A program made the position numbers and the translations under genes. This document shows, piece after piece, positions 18,272 through 27,470 of a stretch of 64,000 nt of DNA (positions within the stretch are counted from its first letter, which is position 1; the number at the start of each line of letters is the position of its first letter). Origin of the DNA: Flavobacteriales bacterium (GTDB lineage Bacteria > Bacteroidota > Bacteroidia > Flavobacteriales > Schleiferiaceae); NCBI GenBank assembly GCA_017795025.1, contig CP051243.1:2442897-2506896 (forward strand), given 5' to 3'. Under the pieces are notes generated by a model that had not been told where the DNA came from, ran no database searches, and saw only the letters and a program-made list of their open reading frames with translations.

Positions 18272-18679
18272 TTAATTTAAAATACGACTTAAGCGGCCAA
18301 AGCTCTCATTGAGGGTTTTGGCCGTTTTGCTTGTATCCTCCAGCGACCAATAAAACTGTAGGCTATCTCCTTTTATATAAAGGTCCATACTGCGCATCAC
18401 ATTGCCCTCGACTCCTTCGTAAGAAGGCAAGTTTTGTACCTCTAAGGCAATGGCTTCCGCAGCCTTCCATTCTTGAGGTGATAAAGTATCTGCAACCAGC
18501 CCTTGGGTATTAAGGACCGTTCCATCAGCCCGAAGTTTTATCGGCCCAAAGCCACCAGTAAAACCACCGGCCTCCTGAATTTTAAGAGCTTGTAAATCCT
18601 TACTGCTAGCCCCTTGAGGAGGAGCGGAAGCCTTACAGGCAGCGACCATAAACAGTATGAGAAACGACTTTTTTAGCAT
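18272..18679 (-). CDS. Small lipoprotein, hypothetical
   Basis: 135 residues with a lipoprotein signal peptide (FMVAAC, Cys15). The mature part contains GGFTGGFGPIKLRADGTV, suggesting a small beta-structured periplasmic domain. I do not recognise the family beyond it being a short Bacteroidota lipoprotein. It is convergent with the M4 protease gene (9 bp apart), and the protease terminator hairpin lies inside its last codons. Confidence 0.7.
   Translation of the reverse strand: MLKKSFLILFMVAACKASAPPQGASSKDLQALKIQEAGGFTGGFGPIKLRADGTVLNTQGLVADTLSPQEWKAAEAIALEVQNLPSYEGVEGNVMRSMDLYIKGDSLQFYWSLEDTSKTAKTLNESFGRLSRILN
18294..18328 (+). terminator. Terminator of the M4 protease gene, inside the opposing gene
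   Basis: CGGCCAAA (18294-18301) pairs with TTTGGCCG (18317-18324) and is followed by TTTT. It lies 31 bp after the protease stop, within the coding 3' end of the minus-strand lipoprotein gene. Confidence 0.65.
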
Positions 18680-18756
18680 GCCTTAAATTTAAGGATTGGA
18701 AGTACTTCTCAAACAAATTGAGCTCGCCCTCCTTTTTATAACTAAACACCAAACAA

Positions 18757-20442
18757 ATGCGTACTAATTTTATCATCCTGAGCTTCACATTATGTAGCTT
18801 CTTCGGCTTTAGCCAAGATCGGATTACAGGAGCCTCCTTCGCCACACGTTCCGAAGTAATCGCCACCGAAGGCATGGCTTGCACCAGTCACCCTTTGGCC
18901 AGCCAAATTGCCATCGATATTCTTAAAAAAGGGGGGAATGCGATAGACGCCGCCATTGCCGCCAATGCCGCTTTAGGATTAATGGAACCTACCGGCTGCG
19001 GAGTGGGCGGCGACTTGTTTGCCATTGTTTGGAGTGCCGAGGATCAAAAGCTTTATGGTTTAAATGGCAGTGGTCGCTCTCCAAAGAACTTAAGCCTCGA
19101 ATATTTTAAAGAACAAGGCTATACCAAAATCCCGGCCTTTGGTCCACTTCCGGTAAGCGTACCTGGGGCGGTTGACGGCTGGTTTAGTTTGCATGAAAAG
19201 TTTGGTCGCCTGGAAATGGAGGAGCTACTAAATCCCGCCATTCAGTACGCAGAGAAGGGGTTTCCCCTTAGTGAGTTAATTGCTTATTACTTGGAGCGCT
19301 CGGCCCAATATTTTGGAGAATACCCCAATTTTAAAGAAACCTTTCAATATCAAGGTCAGGCCCTAAAGAAAGGAGCGATTTATAAAAACCCAGCCTTAGC
19401 AAAAACCTATCGCGCTTTAGCCAAGGGCGGCCGGGATGCTTTTTATGAGGGGGAAATCGCGGCGACCATCGCCAACTTTATTCAGGCCCAAGGCGGCTTT
19501 CTTTCAGTGGAGGATTTGGCCGCGCATCGCTCCGAATGGGTGGAGCCACTATCTATCGATTATCGGGGTTACGAAGTATGGGAACTTCCACCAAATGGAC
19601 AGGGGATTGCGGCCCTGCAAATTTTAAAAATTTTAGAGGCTTATGATTTAGCGAGTATGGGTTTTGGATCGGCCGATTACATTCATCATTTTGTAGAAGC
19701 CAAGAAATTGGCCTTCGAAGACCGTGCAAAATACTATGCGGACCCTGCTTTCAACCAGCTCGATTATCGAGACCTTTTGAGCGAGGAATATGCCGCTCAG
19801 CGCAGGGCCCTTATCGGAGAACGTGCTGCCCGTCGCTATGATGCTGGTAAATTGGAACAAGGCAATACGATCTACCTCACGGTGGCTGATGCCGATGGAA
19901 ATATGGTCTCCTTAATTCAAAGTAATTACCGTGGTATGGGCAGCGGCATGGTTCCTCCGGGCCTGGGATTTATGTTGCAAGATCGGGGAGAGCTCTTTTC
20001 CTTAGAAGAAGGGCATTACAATGTGTACGCACCCGCCAAGCGCCCCTTTCATACCATTATCCCTGCCTTTATCAGTAAAGATGGAAAGCCCTATATCAGC
20101 TTTGGCCTAATGGGGGGCGCCATGCAACCACAAGGTCATGCCCAGATTGTAATTAACCTCATAGACTTTGGGATGAATTTACAAGAAGCCGGTGACGCCC
20201 CAAGAATTCAGCATGAAGGGTCTTCGGAACCTACCGGCGGAGAAATGACTGATGGCGGCACCGTATTATTAGAAAGCGGTATCGACTATCCGGTAATTCG
20301 GGCCCTCATGAAACGAGGACATAAGGTGGCCTTCAGTTTAGGTTCTTACGGTGGTTATCAAGCTATTCTTTGGGATGAAGAATACGGTGTTTACTATGGC
20401 GCCAGCGAGTCGCGTAAGGATGGAATGGCCATAGGTTTTTAG
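18757..20442 (+). CDS. ggt: Gamma-glutamyltransferase (glutathione hydrolase)
   Basis: 561 residues with an N-terminal signal peptide. The family hallmarks are present: GGNAIDAAIAANAALGLMEP near the start, GCGVGGDLFAIVW, NGSGRSP, and the maturation/catalytic site GNTIYLTVADADGNMVS, in which Thr371 is the expected autocleavage nucleophile that becomes the N-terminus of the small subunit. The GSGMVPPGLGFMLQDRG motif follows. It cleaves gamma-glutamyl bonds in the periplasm, for example in glutathione. Standalone gene; the product should process into about 370- and 190-residue subunits. Confidence 0.95.
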   Translation: MRTNFIILSFTLCSFFGFSQDRITGASFATRSEVIATEGMACTSHPLASQIAIDILKKGGNAIDAAIAANAALGLMEPTGCGVGGDLFAIVWSAEDQKLYGLNGSGRSPKNLSLEYFKEQGYTKIPAFGPLPVSVPGAVDGWFSLHEKFGRLEMEELLNPAIQYAEKGFPLSELIAYYLERSAQYFGEYPNFKETFQYQGQALKKGAIYKNPALAKTYRALAKGGRDAFYEGEIAATIANFIQAQGGFLSVEDLAAHRSEWVEPLSIDYRGYEVWELPPNGQGIAALQILKILEAYDLASMGFGSADYIHHFVEAKKLAFEDRAKYYADPAFNQLDYRDLLSEEYAAQRRALIGERAARRYDAGKLEQGNTIYLTVADADGNMVSLIQSNYRGMGSGMVPPGLGFMLQDRGELFSLEEGHYNVYAPAKRPFHTIIPAFISKDGKPYISFGLMGGAMQPQGHAQIVINLIDFGMNLQEAGDAPRIQHEGSSEPTGGEMTDGGTVLLESGIDYPVIRALMKRGHKVAFSLGSYGGYQAILWDEEYGVYYGASESRKDGMAIGF

Positions 20443-20505
20443 CTTATTTAGATTGCCTCTAGGCCTATGTATTTCGTAACTTAGAGCTTTAACCAAGCCT
20501 ATTTT

Positions 20506-21354
20506 ATGTACACACGCGAAGACCTCTTAAAGGTTAAACAGCGTAAAGACCTTATTTCCATTTCAGAGGAAAAAGGAATTGATTTGCGAAAAACCATTCG
20601 TAATCAACGCTACGAAGAAGAATTACATCTCTTACAAACCGAATTGGTTAACCTTCAGCGCTGGGTAGCCAAGAAAAAACTGCGGGTTGCCGTTTTATTT
20701 GAAGGTCGGGATGCCGCGGGAAAAGGCGGCGCCATAAAACGCTTTGTGGAGCATTTAAACCCCCGTTCGATGAGGGTTGTAGCATTATCTAAACCTACTG
20801 AAGTCGAAAGTGGACAATGGTATTTTCGCCGTTATATTAAGGAACTTCCCAACCCTGGTGAAATTGTGTTTTTCGACCGTTCTTGGTACAACCGGGCGGT
20901 GGTAGAGCCCGTGATGGGTTTTTGCTCTTCGGAGCAGTACGACCGGTTCATGGTTCAAGTGCCAGGCTTCGAGCATATGCTTTATGAGGATGGGGTGATT
21001 CTGATAAAATTTTGGTTCTCCATTAGTAAATCCGAGCAAAAGAAGCGCTTTAAATCCCGCATGGCTAACCCTTTAAAGCAGTGGAAGTTTTCACCGGTCG
21101 ATATGAAAGGGCAAGAATTATGGGATCGGTATACCTACTATAAGGAGCAAATGTTCTCTAAAACCCATACCACCTTTAGTCCGTGGATTATTGTAAAAAC
21201 CAATAATAAGCGGGAAGCTCGCTTGGAAAGCATTCGCTATGTGCTCTCCAAATTTCCTTATCAGGATAATCGCAGCAAAAGCAAAACCACCATTTTACCC
21301 GATCCCAATGTTGTGGCTCGGTATTATCGGCATATTGAACAAATTGACATCTAA
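20506..21354 (+). CDS. ppk2: Polyphosphate kinase 2 family protein (first of two)
   Basis: 282 residues of the single-domain PPK2 class: Walker A GRDAAGKGG (residues 67-75), a KPTE lid-side motif, GQWYFRRY, and Walker B VFFDRSWYNR (Asp124). These enzymes transfer phosphate between polyphosphate and nucleotides, most often making ATP or GTP from the diphosphates. Its stop shares one base with the ATG of a second PPK2 gene, so the two are co-translated. N-terminal 35 residues are basic. Confidence 0.92.
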   Translation: MYTREDLLKVKQRKDLISISEEKGIDLRKTIRNQRYEEELHLLQTELVNLQRWVAKKKLRVAVLFEGRDAAGKGGAIKRFVEHLNPRSMRVVALSKPTEVESGQWYFRRYIKELPNPGEIVFFDRSWYNRAVVEPVMGFCSSEQYDRFMVQVPGFEHMLYEDGVILIKFWFSISKSEQKKRFKSRMANPLKQWKFSPVDMKGQELWDRYTYYKEQMFSKTHTTFSPWIIVKTNNKREARLESIRYVLSKFPYQDNRSKSKTTILPDPNVVARYYRHIEQIDI

Positions 21355-22139
21355 TGAAAGCGGAAGTAATTAAAAACTTAAGTGATGCCGATTTGGAGCT
21401 ATTAAACAGCCCGCTCGGACTTAAATACCTTTTTGCCGACAAAAAAACGGATGTGGCTAAGGCCCTACGCCTGGCAAATTATGAAACCCGTCTGCGTGAC
21501 TTACAGGCTGAGCTTATTAAACTACAAGAATGGGTTATCAGTGGTAATCGCAAAGTAGTTGTCCTTTTTGAGGGACGAGATGCGGCTGGTAAGGGCGGCG
21601 CTATTCGTCGGATTACGGCACATATCAATCCCCGGCAATACAAAATTGTGGCCCTTCCAAAACCTACGGAGGAAGAAGCTGGTCAGTGGTATTTCCAACG
21701 CTATGTGAACCGCCTGCCTAAGCCGGGCGAAATGGTCTTTTTTGATCGTTCCTGGTACAACCGAGCGGTCGTTGAACCCGTGAATGGCTTTTGTACCGAG
21801 GCACAGTATCAAACCTTTATGTCGGAGGTAAACGACTTTGAGCGTATGATTCAAAATGCCGATACCTATCTCATTAAATTCTACTTTTCCATTTCGAAGG
21901 AGGAGCAGGCACGCCGTTTTGCAGATATCAAAAGCAGTCCTCTAAAACGCTGGAAGATGACCCCGGTAGACGAAGCTGCGCAAGGCCTTTGGGATGAGTA
22001 TACGCGTTACAAAGAGGCCATGTTTACCAAAACAAACACCGATAATGCTCCTTGGAAGATTATTCAGGCCGATCAAAAAACAAGCGCCCGATTGGAGGCG
22101 CTAGAGCATGTGTTGGAAGTTTTGCCTTATGACAAATAG
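21354..22139 (+). CDS. ppk2: Polyphosphate kinase 2 family protein (second of two)
   Basis: 261 residues, paralogous to the preceding gene and sharing all motifs: Walker A GRDAAGKGG from Gly74, KPTEEEAGQWYFQRY, VFFDRSWYNRAVVEPV. The paralogues differ mainly at the N-terminus and in the C-terminal lid region, so they may differ in nucleotide preference (ADP versus GDP or AMP) or form a hetero-oligomer. Both functions are inferred. It starts on the last base of the first gene's stop codon. A hairpin follows the stop and separates it from convergent pth. Confidence 0.92.
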   Translation: MKAEVIKNLSDADLELLNSPLGLKYLFADKKTDVAKALRLANYETRLRDLQAELIKLQEWVISGNRKVVVLFEGRDAAGKGGAIRRITAHINPRQYKIVALPKPTEEEAGQWYFQRYVNRLPKPGEMVFFDRSWYNRAVVEPVNGFCTEAQYQTFMSEVNDFERMIQNADTYLIKFYFSISKEEQARRFADIKSSPLKRWKMTPVDEAAQGLWDEYTRYKEAMFTKTNTDNAPWKIIQADQKTSARLEALEHVLEVLPYDK

Positions 22140-22159
22140 AAGTCCCTTAAATGGGACTT
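22140..22159. terminator. Hairpin between convergent ppk2 and pth
   Basis: AAGTCCC-TTAAAT-GGGACTT, a perfect 7-bp stem with a 6-nt loop starting 1 bp after the ppk2 stop and overlapping the pth stop. No strong T-run on either side; it may terminate both directions weakly. Confidence 0.55.
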
Positions 22160-22721
22160 AACCATTGAATTGATTCATGGTGATATCAGGTCCCGCCAAA
22201 GCAAAGCTCTTAATGGCCTCGGCGGCTTTATCCATTTTGGGATCTACCACATCCCATTGGGATGGACTCCATCGGCCCAAGACATAATCAACTTGTTTTC
22301 CTCTGGGAAAGTCGCTTCCAATACCAAAACGCAAACGGGCATAATCCTGCCGACCTAAAACCTGATTGATGTTTTTAAGTCCGTTTTGACCGCCATCACT
22401 ACCCTTCAGTTTTAAGCGTAAAACTCCGGGATCTAAGGCCAAATCGTCGACCACCACCAATAATTGTCGCAGGGGAATTTTTTCTTGTTGAAGCCAGTAA
22501 TTTACGGCCTTGCCACTCAAATTCATATAAGTGGTAGGCTTGATGAGAATAAGCTTCTTATTCTTCACCTTTAATTCCGCGCGACTGGCATAGCGCTCGG
22601 TAGAAAAAGAAGTGCCGGAGCCAGCAATAAGCCGGTCCAGCACATCAAATCCTATATTATGACGCGTTCCCTCGTACTCAGGGCCGATATTTCCTAATCC
22701 GGCTATGAGGTATGAGTTCAC
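22158..22721 (-). CDS. pth: Peptidyl-tRNA hydrolase
   Basis: 187 residues with the Pth signature: LIAGLGNIGPEYEGTRHNIGFDV (catalytic His in RHNIGF), KPTTYMNLSGKAV, and the VVVDDLALDPG and KGSDGGQNGLK motifs. It releases peptides from peptidyl-tRNA that falls off ribosomes. It is the last gene of prs-rplY-pth; only 11 bp separate it from rplY, the usual bacterial arrangement. Confidence 0.97.
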   Translation of the reverse strand: MNSYLIAGLGNIGPEYEGTRHNIGFDVLDRLIAGSGTSFSTERYASRAELKVKNKKLILIKPTTYMNLSGKAVNYWLQQEKIPLRQLLVVVDDLALDPGVLRLKLKGSDGGQNGLKNINQVLGRQDYARLRFGIGSDFPRGKQVDYVLGRWSPSQWDVVDPKMDKAAEAIKSFALAGPDITMNQFNG

Positions 22722-22732
22722 AGCGAAAGTAT

Positions 22733-23359
22733 TTAAGCTTCTGCAGTCTCTTCAGCAGCTGCTTCAGTACCCTCTTCGCCTTCGCCTTCTTCCTCTTCAT
22801 CGGCATCATCAACCGCATTACGAGAAGTACGAACAGCTACAATAGTACGAGTAGGCTCACCGAGAATTTCATAACCTTCGGTATTGAGGTCTTTAATACG
22901 CAAGGTTTGTCCAATACGTAAGTTCTCAATGTTCAGGTCAATCATTCCAGGCATGTTTTCCTCAGTACCTAAAACCTTAACACGACGCAAGGTGAATTTC
23001 AATTTACCACCATTACGAACCCCGCGAGAGTTACCTACTAAGTTAACAGGTACGATTGCTTCGAAAGGCTTTCCGTCGGTAATTTGGAAAAAGTCCACGT
23101 GCTCAACCTCGCTGCTTACAGGGTGGAATTGACTGTCGCGAACCACACACTTGTATTCGGTGCCATCAATATTTACCACAACCAACAAAGCTTCGGCAGT
23201 GTAGAGTATATCCTTGAAGTTACGGCTGTCGGTGTAGAAATGAATATTCTGACCCGCTCCATAGATTACACAAGGAACCATTCCCTCGCGACGCAAGTTT
23301 TTAGCGCTCTTGGTACCGAGCTCCTCTCTTGATTTACCCTCGATGCTAATTGATCTCAT
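22733..23359 (-). CDS. rplY: Ribosomal protein bL25, CTC/TL5 form
   Basis: 208 residues, the long two-domain form: an N-terminal 5S rRNA-binding L25 domain (REELGTKSAKNLRREGMVPCVIYG), then the TL5/CTC C-terminal beta domain. A very acidic tail (DDADEEEEGEGEE) is typical of Bacteroidota copies. It lies 14 bp after prs and 11 bp before pth in one operon. Confidence 0.96.
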   Translation of the reverse strand: MRSISIEGKSREELGTKSAKNLRREGMVPCVIYGAGQNIHFYTDSRNFKDILYTAEALLVVVNIDGTEYKCVVRDSQFHPVSSEVEHVDFFQITDGKPFEAIVPVNLVGNSRGVRNGGKLKFTLRRVKVLGTEENMPGMIDLNIENLRIGQTLRIKDLNTEGYEILGEPTRTIVAVRTSRNAVDDADEEEEGEGEEGTEAAAEETAEA

Positions 23360-23373
23360 TGTATCTGGGATTT

Positions 23374-24309
23374 TTAATTTTCTAAAAAGTGTGAACTAAT
23401 TGATTCGTGATAATGCACTTTACGCATTACCGCCGCAAATAAGTCAGCCGTTGAGATAATCTCAATCTTATCTGATTTATGATTTTGCGGAATAGTATCG
23501 GTAATTACCAAGCGGTCAAGCTTGGATTTTTCGATTCGTTCAATGGCTTTTCCAGAAAGCACCCCGTGGGTACAATAGGCTTGTACACTTTTGGCGCCTT
23601 TCTCTAAAAGCATGTCGGCCGCTTTGGTTAAAGTTCCGGCGGTATCAACCATATCATCGATTAATACTACGTTCCGTCCCTCTACATCACCAATTACCGT
23701 CATCTTATCAATAACATTGGCCTTTTTGCGCTGCTTGTAGCAAATTACTACCTCGCTTTCCAACCACTTAGCATAATTGTTGGCGCGCTTGGAACCACCC
23801 ATGTCTGGAGAAGCAATGGTTAAGTCCTCTAATTTTTGCTGACGGATGTGATCCACAAAAATGCTGGAAGCAAAAACGTGATCTACGGGGACTTCAAAAA
23901 ATCCTTGAATTTGATCCGCATGCAGGTCCATAGTCATAATGCGGGTGGCGCCAGCTGCGGTTAGCATCTTAGCGACCATCTTCGCTCCAATGGGAACCCG
24001 TGGTTTATCCTTACGGTCTTGACGAGCCCAACCGAAGTAAGGCATCACTACCGTAATATGCTTTGCAGATGCCCGCTTTGCAGCGTCACACATTAAGCAC
24101 AATTCCATTAAATTATCGGTAGGCTGCATGGTAGAGCCTACTAAAAACACCCGACCACCGCGCACGGTCTCTTCAAATGAGGGTTGAAACTCCCCATCAC
24201 TGAATTCATTAATTTCCACTTTACCTAAAGGCATTCCATAAGCATCGGCCATTTTCTGGGCGATTCCCATAGAACTGCGCGTGGCAAAAATTTTCGCTTG
24301 TGGTGTCAA
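23374..24309 (-). CDS. prs: Ribose-phosphate pyrophosphokinase
   Basis: 311 residues making PRPP from ribose 5-phosphate and ATP for purine, pyrimidine, histidine and NAD synthesis. Visible motifs: KIFATRSSMGIAQKMA, DGEFQPSFEETVRG, VMPYFGWARQDRK, the MDLHADQIQGFF segment, and the PRPP loop VVLIDDMVDTAGTL. The frame has no ATG or GTG upstream of KIFATRS, so the start is taken as TTG (24309). The next ATG would cut into the conserved N-terminal strand. A TTG-N21-TACATTTG promoter lies upstream. Confidence 0.95.
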   Translation of the reverse strand: MTPQAKIFATRSSMGIAQKMADAYGMPLGKVEINEFSDGEFQPSFEETVRGGRVFLVGSTMQPTDNLMELCLMCDAAKRASAKHITVVMPYFGWARQDRKDKPRVPIGAKMVAKMLTAAGATRIMTMDLHADQIQGFFEVPVDHVFASSIFVDHIRQQKLEDLTIASPDMGGSKRANNYAKWLESEVVICYKQRKKANVIDKMTVIGDVEGRNVVLIDDMVDTAGTLTKAADMLLEKGAKSVQAYCTHGVLSGKAIERIEKSKLDRLVITDTIPQNHKSDKIEIISTADLFAAVMRKVHYHESISSHFLEN

Positions 24310-24360
24310 GTGTCTAAAACTTTGGAATTGACTATTTTATGCTTCCCTAAAAAAGGGCTG

Positions 24361-24392
24361 CAAATGTAACTAATTATACATTAAGTTATCAA
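24361..24392 (-). promoter_or_regulatory. Promoter of prs-rplY-pth
   Basis: On the minus strand TTG (24390-24392), 21 nt, TACATTTG (24361-24368), giving a leader of about 45 nt before the TTG start of prs. Confidence 0.65.
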
Positions 24393-24450
24393 CATGTATC
24401 TAGAAATATCTGTCAACAAATATAAGTTCGTCTCGAGCGACTGAAAATTT

Positions 24451-24458
24451 TAAATTTG
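24451..24458 (+). promoter_or_regulatory. Promoter -7 box of the ACMSD-like gene
   Basis: TAAATTTG ends 4 nt before the ATG at 24463, predicting a leaderless transcript. No clear -33 TTG at standard spacing. Confidence 0.5.
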
Positions 24459-24462
24459 GGCC

Positions 24463-25515
24463 ATGCTGAAAATCGATATGCACACTCACATTCTCCCCGA
24501 AAAGCTTCCCAATTTTGCGGATAAATTCGGCTATGGAGACTTCATTTATTTAATGCACAACCAAGACGGTTCTGCCAATATGATGCAAGGAGATAAATTC
24601 TTCCGACGTATCCAGGCAAACTGCTGGGATGGGGACCTTCGGATAAAGGAATATGAACAGCACAATACCCAGGTTCAGGTAGTTTGCACCATTCCGGTGA
24701 TGTTCTCCTATTGGGCAAAAGCCAAGGACACCAAGGCCCTCAGCGAGTATTTAAATGATGATATAGCGGCGCTTTGCGAGCGTTACCCTCAAAACTACCT
24801 AGGGCTAGGGACCTTGCCTATGCAGGATGCCGACCTTGCGATTAAGGAGCTGGAGCGTTGCAAAGAAATCGGCTTATTGGGAGTGCAGATCGGCTCCAAC
24901 ATTAACGATAAAAACCTAAGTGAGCCGGAGTTCTTCCCCATCTTCGAAGCCGCTCAAGAATTGGATATGGCTATCATGATTCATCCTTGGCAGATGATGG
25001 GCATGGATAGTATGCGCAAGTATTGGCTGCCTTGGTTGGTTGGGATGCCGGCCGAAACCTCACGTGCGGCCTGTTCGCTCATATTTGGTGGCGTATTGGA
25101 GCGATTACCTCATTTACGCGTATGCTTCTCTCACGCTGGTGGTTCCTTTTTACCCACCTTAGGTCGAATTGAGCATGGTTTTAACTGTCGGCCCGACTTA
25201 GTAGCTATTCACAACAATGTGAACCCAAGACAGTACGTCGGCGAATTTTGGGTAGACAGTATTACCCACGATCCGAAACTACTCGAATACATTCTAAGTA
25301 TGCAAGGCTCCAAACGCGTGATGCTGGGCAGCGACTATCCTTTCCCTCTGGGGGATTTAGAAATAGGTGCCTTTATCGAAGAAATGGATTTAGAGCAGCA
25401 AGTGGTGGAAGATATTTTCGCTAACGCCGCTTTAGAATGGCTAAATATTGATAGTAGTAGATTCGAGATAGGCGGACCCAATAAAGATAAGCTTGCAGTT
25501 GATGAAAAGGGCTAA
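24463..25515 (+). CDS. ACMSD-like amidohydrolase
   Basis: 350 residues of the aminocarboxymuconate-semialdehyde decarboxylase branch of the amidohydrolase superfamily. The N-terminal metal motif is DMHTH (His7, His9), with IHPW, FSHAGGSF and LGSDYPFPLG carrying the later metal and catalytic residues. ACMSD removes a carboxyl group from the kynurenine-pathway semialdehyde, diverting it from NAD synthesis. No other kynurenine-pathway gene is in the window. TAAATTTG ends 4 nt before the ATG, so the mRNA is probably leaderless. Confidence 0.88.
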   Translation: MLKIDMHTHILPEKLPNFADKFGYGDFIYLMHNQDGSANMMQGDKFFRRIQANCWDGDLRIKEYEQHNTQVQVVCTIPVMFSYWAKAKDTKALSEYLNDDIAALCERYPQNYLGLGTLPMQDADLAIKELERCKEIGLLGVQIGSNINDKNLSEPEFFPIFEAAQELDMAIMIHPWQMMGMDSMRKYWLPWLVGMPAETSRAACSLIFGGVLERLPHLRVCFSHAGGSFLPTLGRIEHGFNCRPDLVAIHNNVNPRQYVGEFWVDSITHDPKLLEYILSMQGSKRVMLGSDYPFPLGDLEIGAFIEEMDLEQQVVEDIFANAALEWLNIDSSRFEIGGPNKDKLAVDEKG

Positions 25516-25520
25516 ATTTG
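25493..25520 (+). promoter_or_regulatory. Promoter of purF
   Basis: TTG (25493-25495), 17 nt, TAAATTTG (25513-25520), 20 nt before the ATG. The TAA of the box is the stop codon of the preceding amidohydrolase gene. Confidence 0.55.
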
Positions 25521-25540
25521 CAGCCTCTTAAAGACCCGTC

Positions 25541-27439
25541 ATGAGCGATGCAATTACTCACGAATGCGGCATTGCGCTGGTTCGTTTAAAAAAACCCCTC
25601 TCCTACTATCACGAAAAGTACGGTTCGGCCCTCTACGGCGTGAATAAAATGTATGTGCTGATGGAAAAGCAGCACAACCGTGGTCAGGATGGTGCAGGCT
25701 TAGCCAACATCAAATTGGATATGCCTCCGGGGAAGCGCTACATCAGCCGCTACCGCTCTATCGATAAAACCCCAATCCAGGATTTATTTGAGCGAATTAA
25801 TCAACGGGTGGCCGAAGGTTTACAAGGCGATGATTCTAAAATTCACGATGCGGAGTGGTTAAAACAAAATGTGCCTTTTATTGGTGAACTCTATCTAGGT
25901 CACCTGCGCTATGGCACCTATGGCGGACAAAGCATTGAAAACATACACCCCTTTTTACGTCAGAATAATTGGTTAACCCGTAACCTTATTTTGGCCGGTA
26001 ACTTCAACATGACTAATGTTGATGAGCTTTTTGGCAACCTGGTAGAACTAGGACAACATCCTAAAGAAAAAGCGGATACGGTAACCATTTTGGAAAAAAT
26101 TGGTCACTTCCTCGACGAGCAAAATGAAAAGCTCTACCGGAAATACAAAAAGGCTGGACTTAGCAAAATTGATATCAGCCCTAAAATTGCCGAGGAGCTC
26201 GATATTCCCAAGATATTACGGAAAAGTGCCAAGCGTTGGGACGGAGGCTATGCGATGGCCGGCTTATTCGGACATGGTGATGCCTTTGTATTGCGAGACC
26301 CCAACGGAATACGTCCGGCATTTTATTATGATGACGATGAAGTTTGCGTGGTAGCCAGCGAAAGGCCCGTAATTCAAACTGCATTTAATGTGCCCTTTAA
26401 GGAGATTAAGGAAATTGACCCTGGTCATGCTTTAATCATTAAAAAATCGGGAGAAGCATCCCTCAAGGTAATTCGTGAACCCGGCGAGCGAAAGGCCTGC
26501 TCTTTTGAGCGTATTTACTTTAGCCGCGGTAATGATGCCGATATCTACCGGGAGCGCATTGAATTGGGCCGACGTGTTTGTCCGGCCATCTTAAACGAGG
26601 TAGACAAAGACCTTAAGCATACCGTATTTTCCTTTATTCCCAACACCGCCGAAATTAGTTTTTACGGAATGGTGAAAGGCATGGAGGAATACCTCAATGA
26701 GGTAAAGCGCGATAAGATTTTGAAGTTTGAAGGCAAGCTTGATGGAGAGAAACTCGAATCCCTGCTTTCAATTCGCCCACGGGTCGAAAAGTCTCTCTGG
26801 AAGGATGTTAAAATGCGCACCTTCATTACGCAGGACAACAGTCGTGATGAGCTTGTAAGCCATGTTTATGATATTACCTACGAAACGGTAAAGTCCGACG
26901 ATAACCTGGTGGTTATTGATGATAGCATCGTTAGAGGCACCACCCTTAAGCAGAGTATTCTAAGTATTCTTGATCGCTTAAACCCCAAGAAAATCATCGT
27001 GGTGAGCTCTGCTCCGCAAATTCGCTATCCCGATTGTTACGGTATCAATATGTCTTTATTGGAAGACTTCGCTGCCTTCCGCGCGGCAATCGAATTATTG
27101 AAGGAGCGCAATATGGCGCATGTGATTGAAGAGACTTACCAAAAGTGCCTTTCCCAAAAAGAGCTTCCAGAAGACGAAGTGCAAAATTTTGTAAAGAATA
27201 TTTATGCTCCTTTCAGCCCTCAGGAAATCTCGGATAAAATTGCCGAGATGCTCACACCTAAGGGTATGAAAGCGGAGGTAAAAATCCTTTTTCAAAAAAT
27301 CGAAGACTTACATGCCGCTGCGCCAAACAATACTGGGGATTGGTATTTCACCGGTGATTTCCCAACGCCTGGAGGGATGCGTGTGGTAAACAAGGCCTTC
27401 CTTAATTACTACGAAGGCAAGCGGGAGCGCGCCTATTAG
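25541..27439 (+). CDS. purF: Amidophosphoribosyltransferase-like protein (Bacteroidota PurF form)
   Basis: 632 residues. An N-terminal class II glutamine amidotransferase domain starts CGIALVRL with nucleophile Cys9, so eight residues must be removed. KQHNRGQDGAG, GHLRYGTYG and GNFNMTN follow. The C-terminal phosphoribosyltransferase half has the PRPP loop VVIDDSIVRGTT. It is about 150 residues longer than E. coli PurF, as is usual for this phylum's long form. Its role is to make phosphoribosylamine, the first purine step. purD, the next enzyme, is elsewhere in the window (57.3 kb). The promoter box TAAATTTG overlaps the previous stop codon. Confidence 0.85.
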   Translation: MSDAITHECGIALVRLKKPLSYYHEKYGSALYGVNKMYVLMEKQHNRGQDGAGLANIKLDMPPGKRYISRYRSIDKTPIQDLFERINQRVAEGLQGDDSKIHDAEWLKQNVPFIGELYLGHLRYGTYGGQSIENIHPFLRQNNWLTRNLILAGNFNMTNVDELFGNLVELGQHPKEKADTVTILEKIGHFLDEQNEKLYRKYKKAGLSKIDISPKIAEELDIPKILRKSAKRWDGGYAMAGLFGHGDAFVLRDPNGIRPAFYYDDDEVCVVASERPVIQTAFNVPFKEIKEIDPGHALIIKKSGEASLKVIREPGERKACSFERIYFSRGNDADIYRERIELGRRVCPAILNEVDKDLKHTVFSFIPNTAEISFYGMVKGMEEYLNEVKRDKILKFEGKLDGEKLESLLSIRPRVEKSLWKDVKMRTFITQDNSRDELVSHVYDITYETVKSDDNLVVIDDSIVRGTTLKQSILSILDRLNPKKIIVVSSAPQIRYPDCYGINMSLLEDFAAFRAAIELLKERNMAHVIEETYQKCLSQKELPEDEVQNFVKNIYAPFSPQEISDKIAEMLTPKGMKAEVKILFQKIEDLHAAAPNNTGDWYFTGDFPTPGGMRVVNKAFLNYYEGKRERAY

Positions 27440-27470
27440 AACAATTTAGCGCCTGCTTCCTTAAAAGTAA

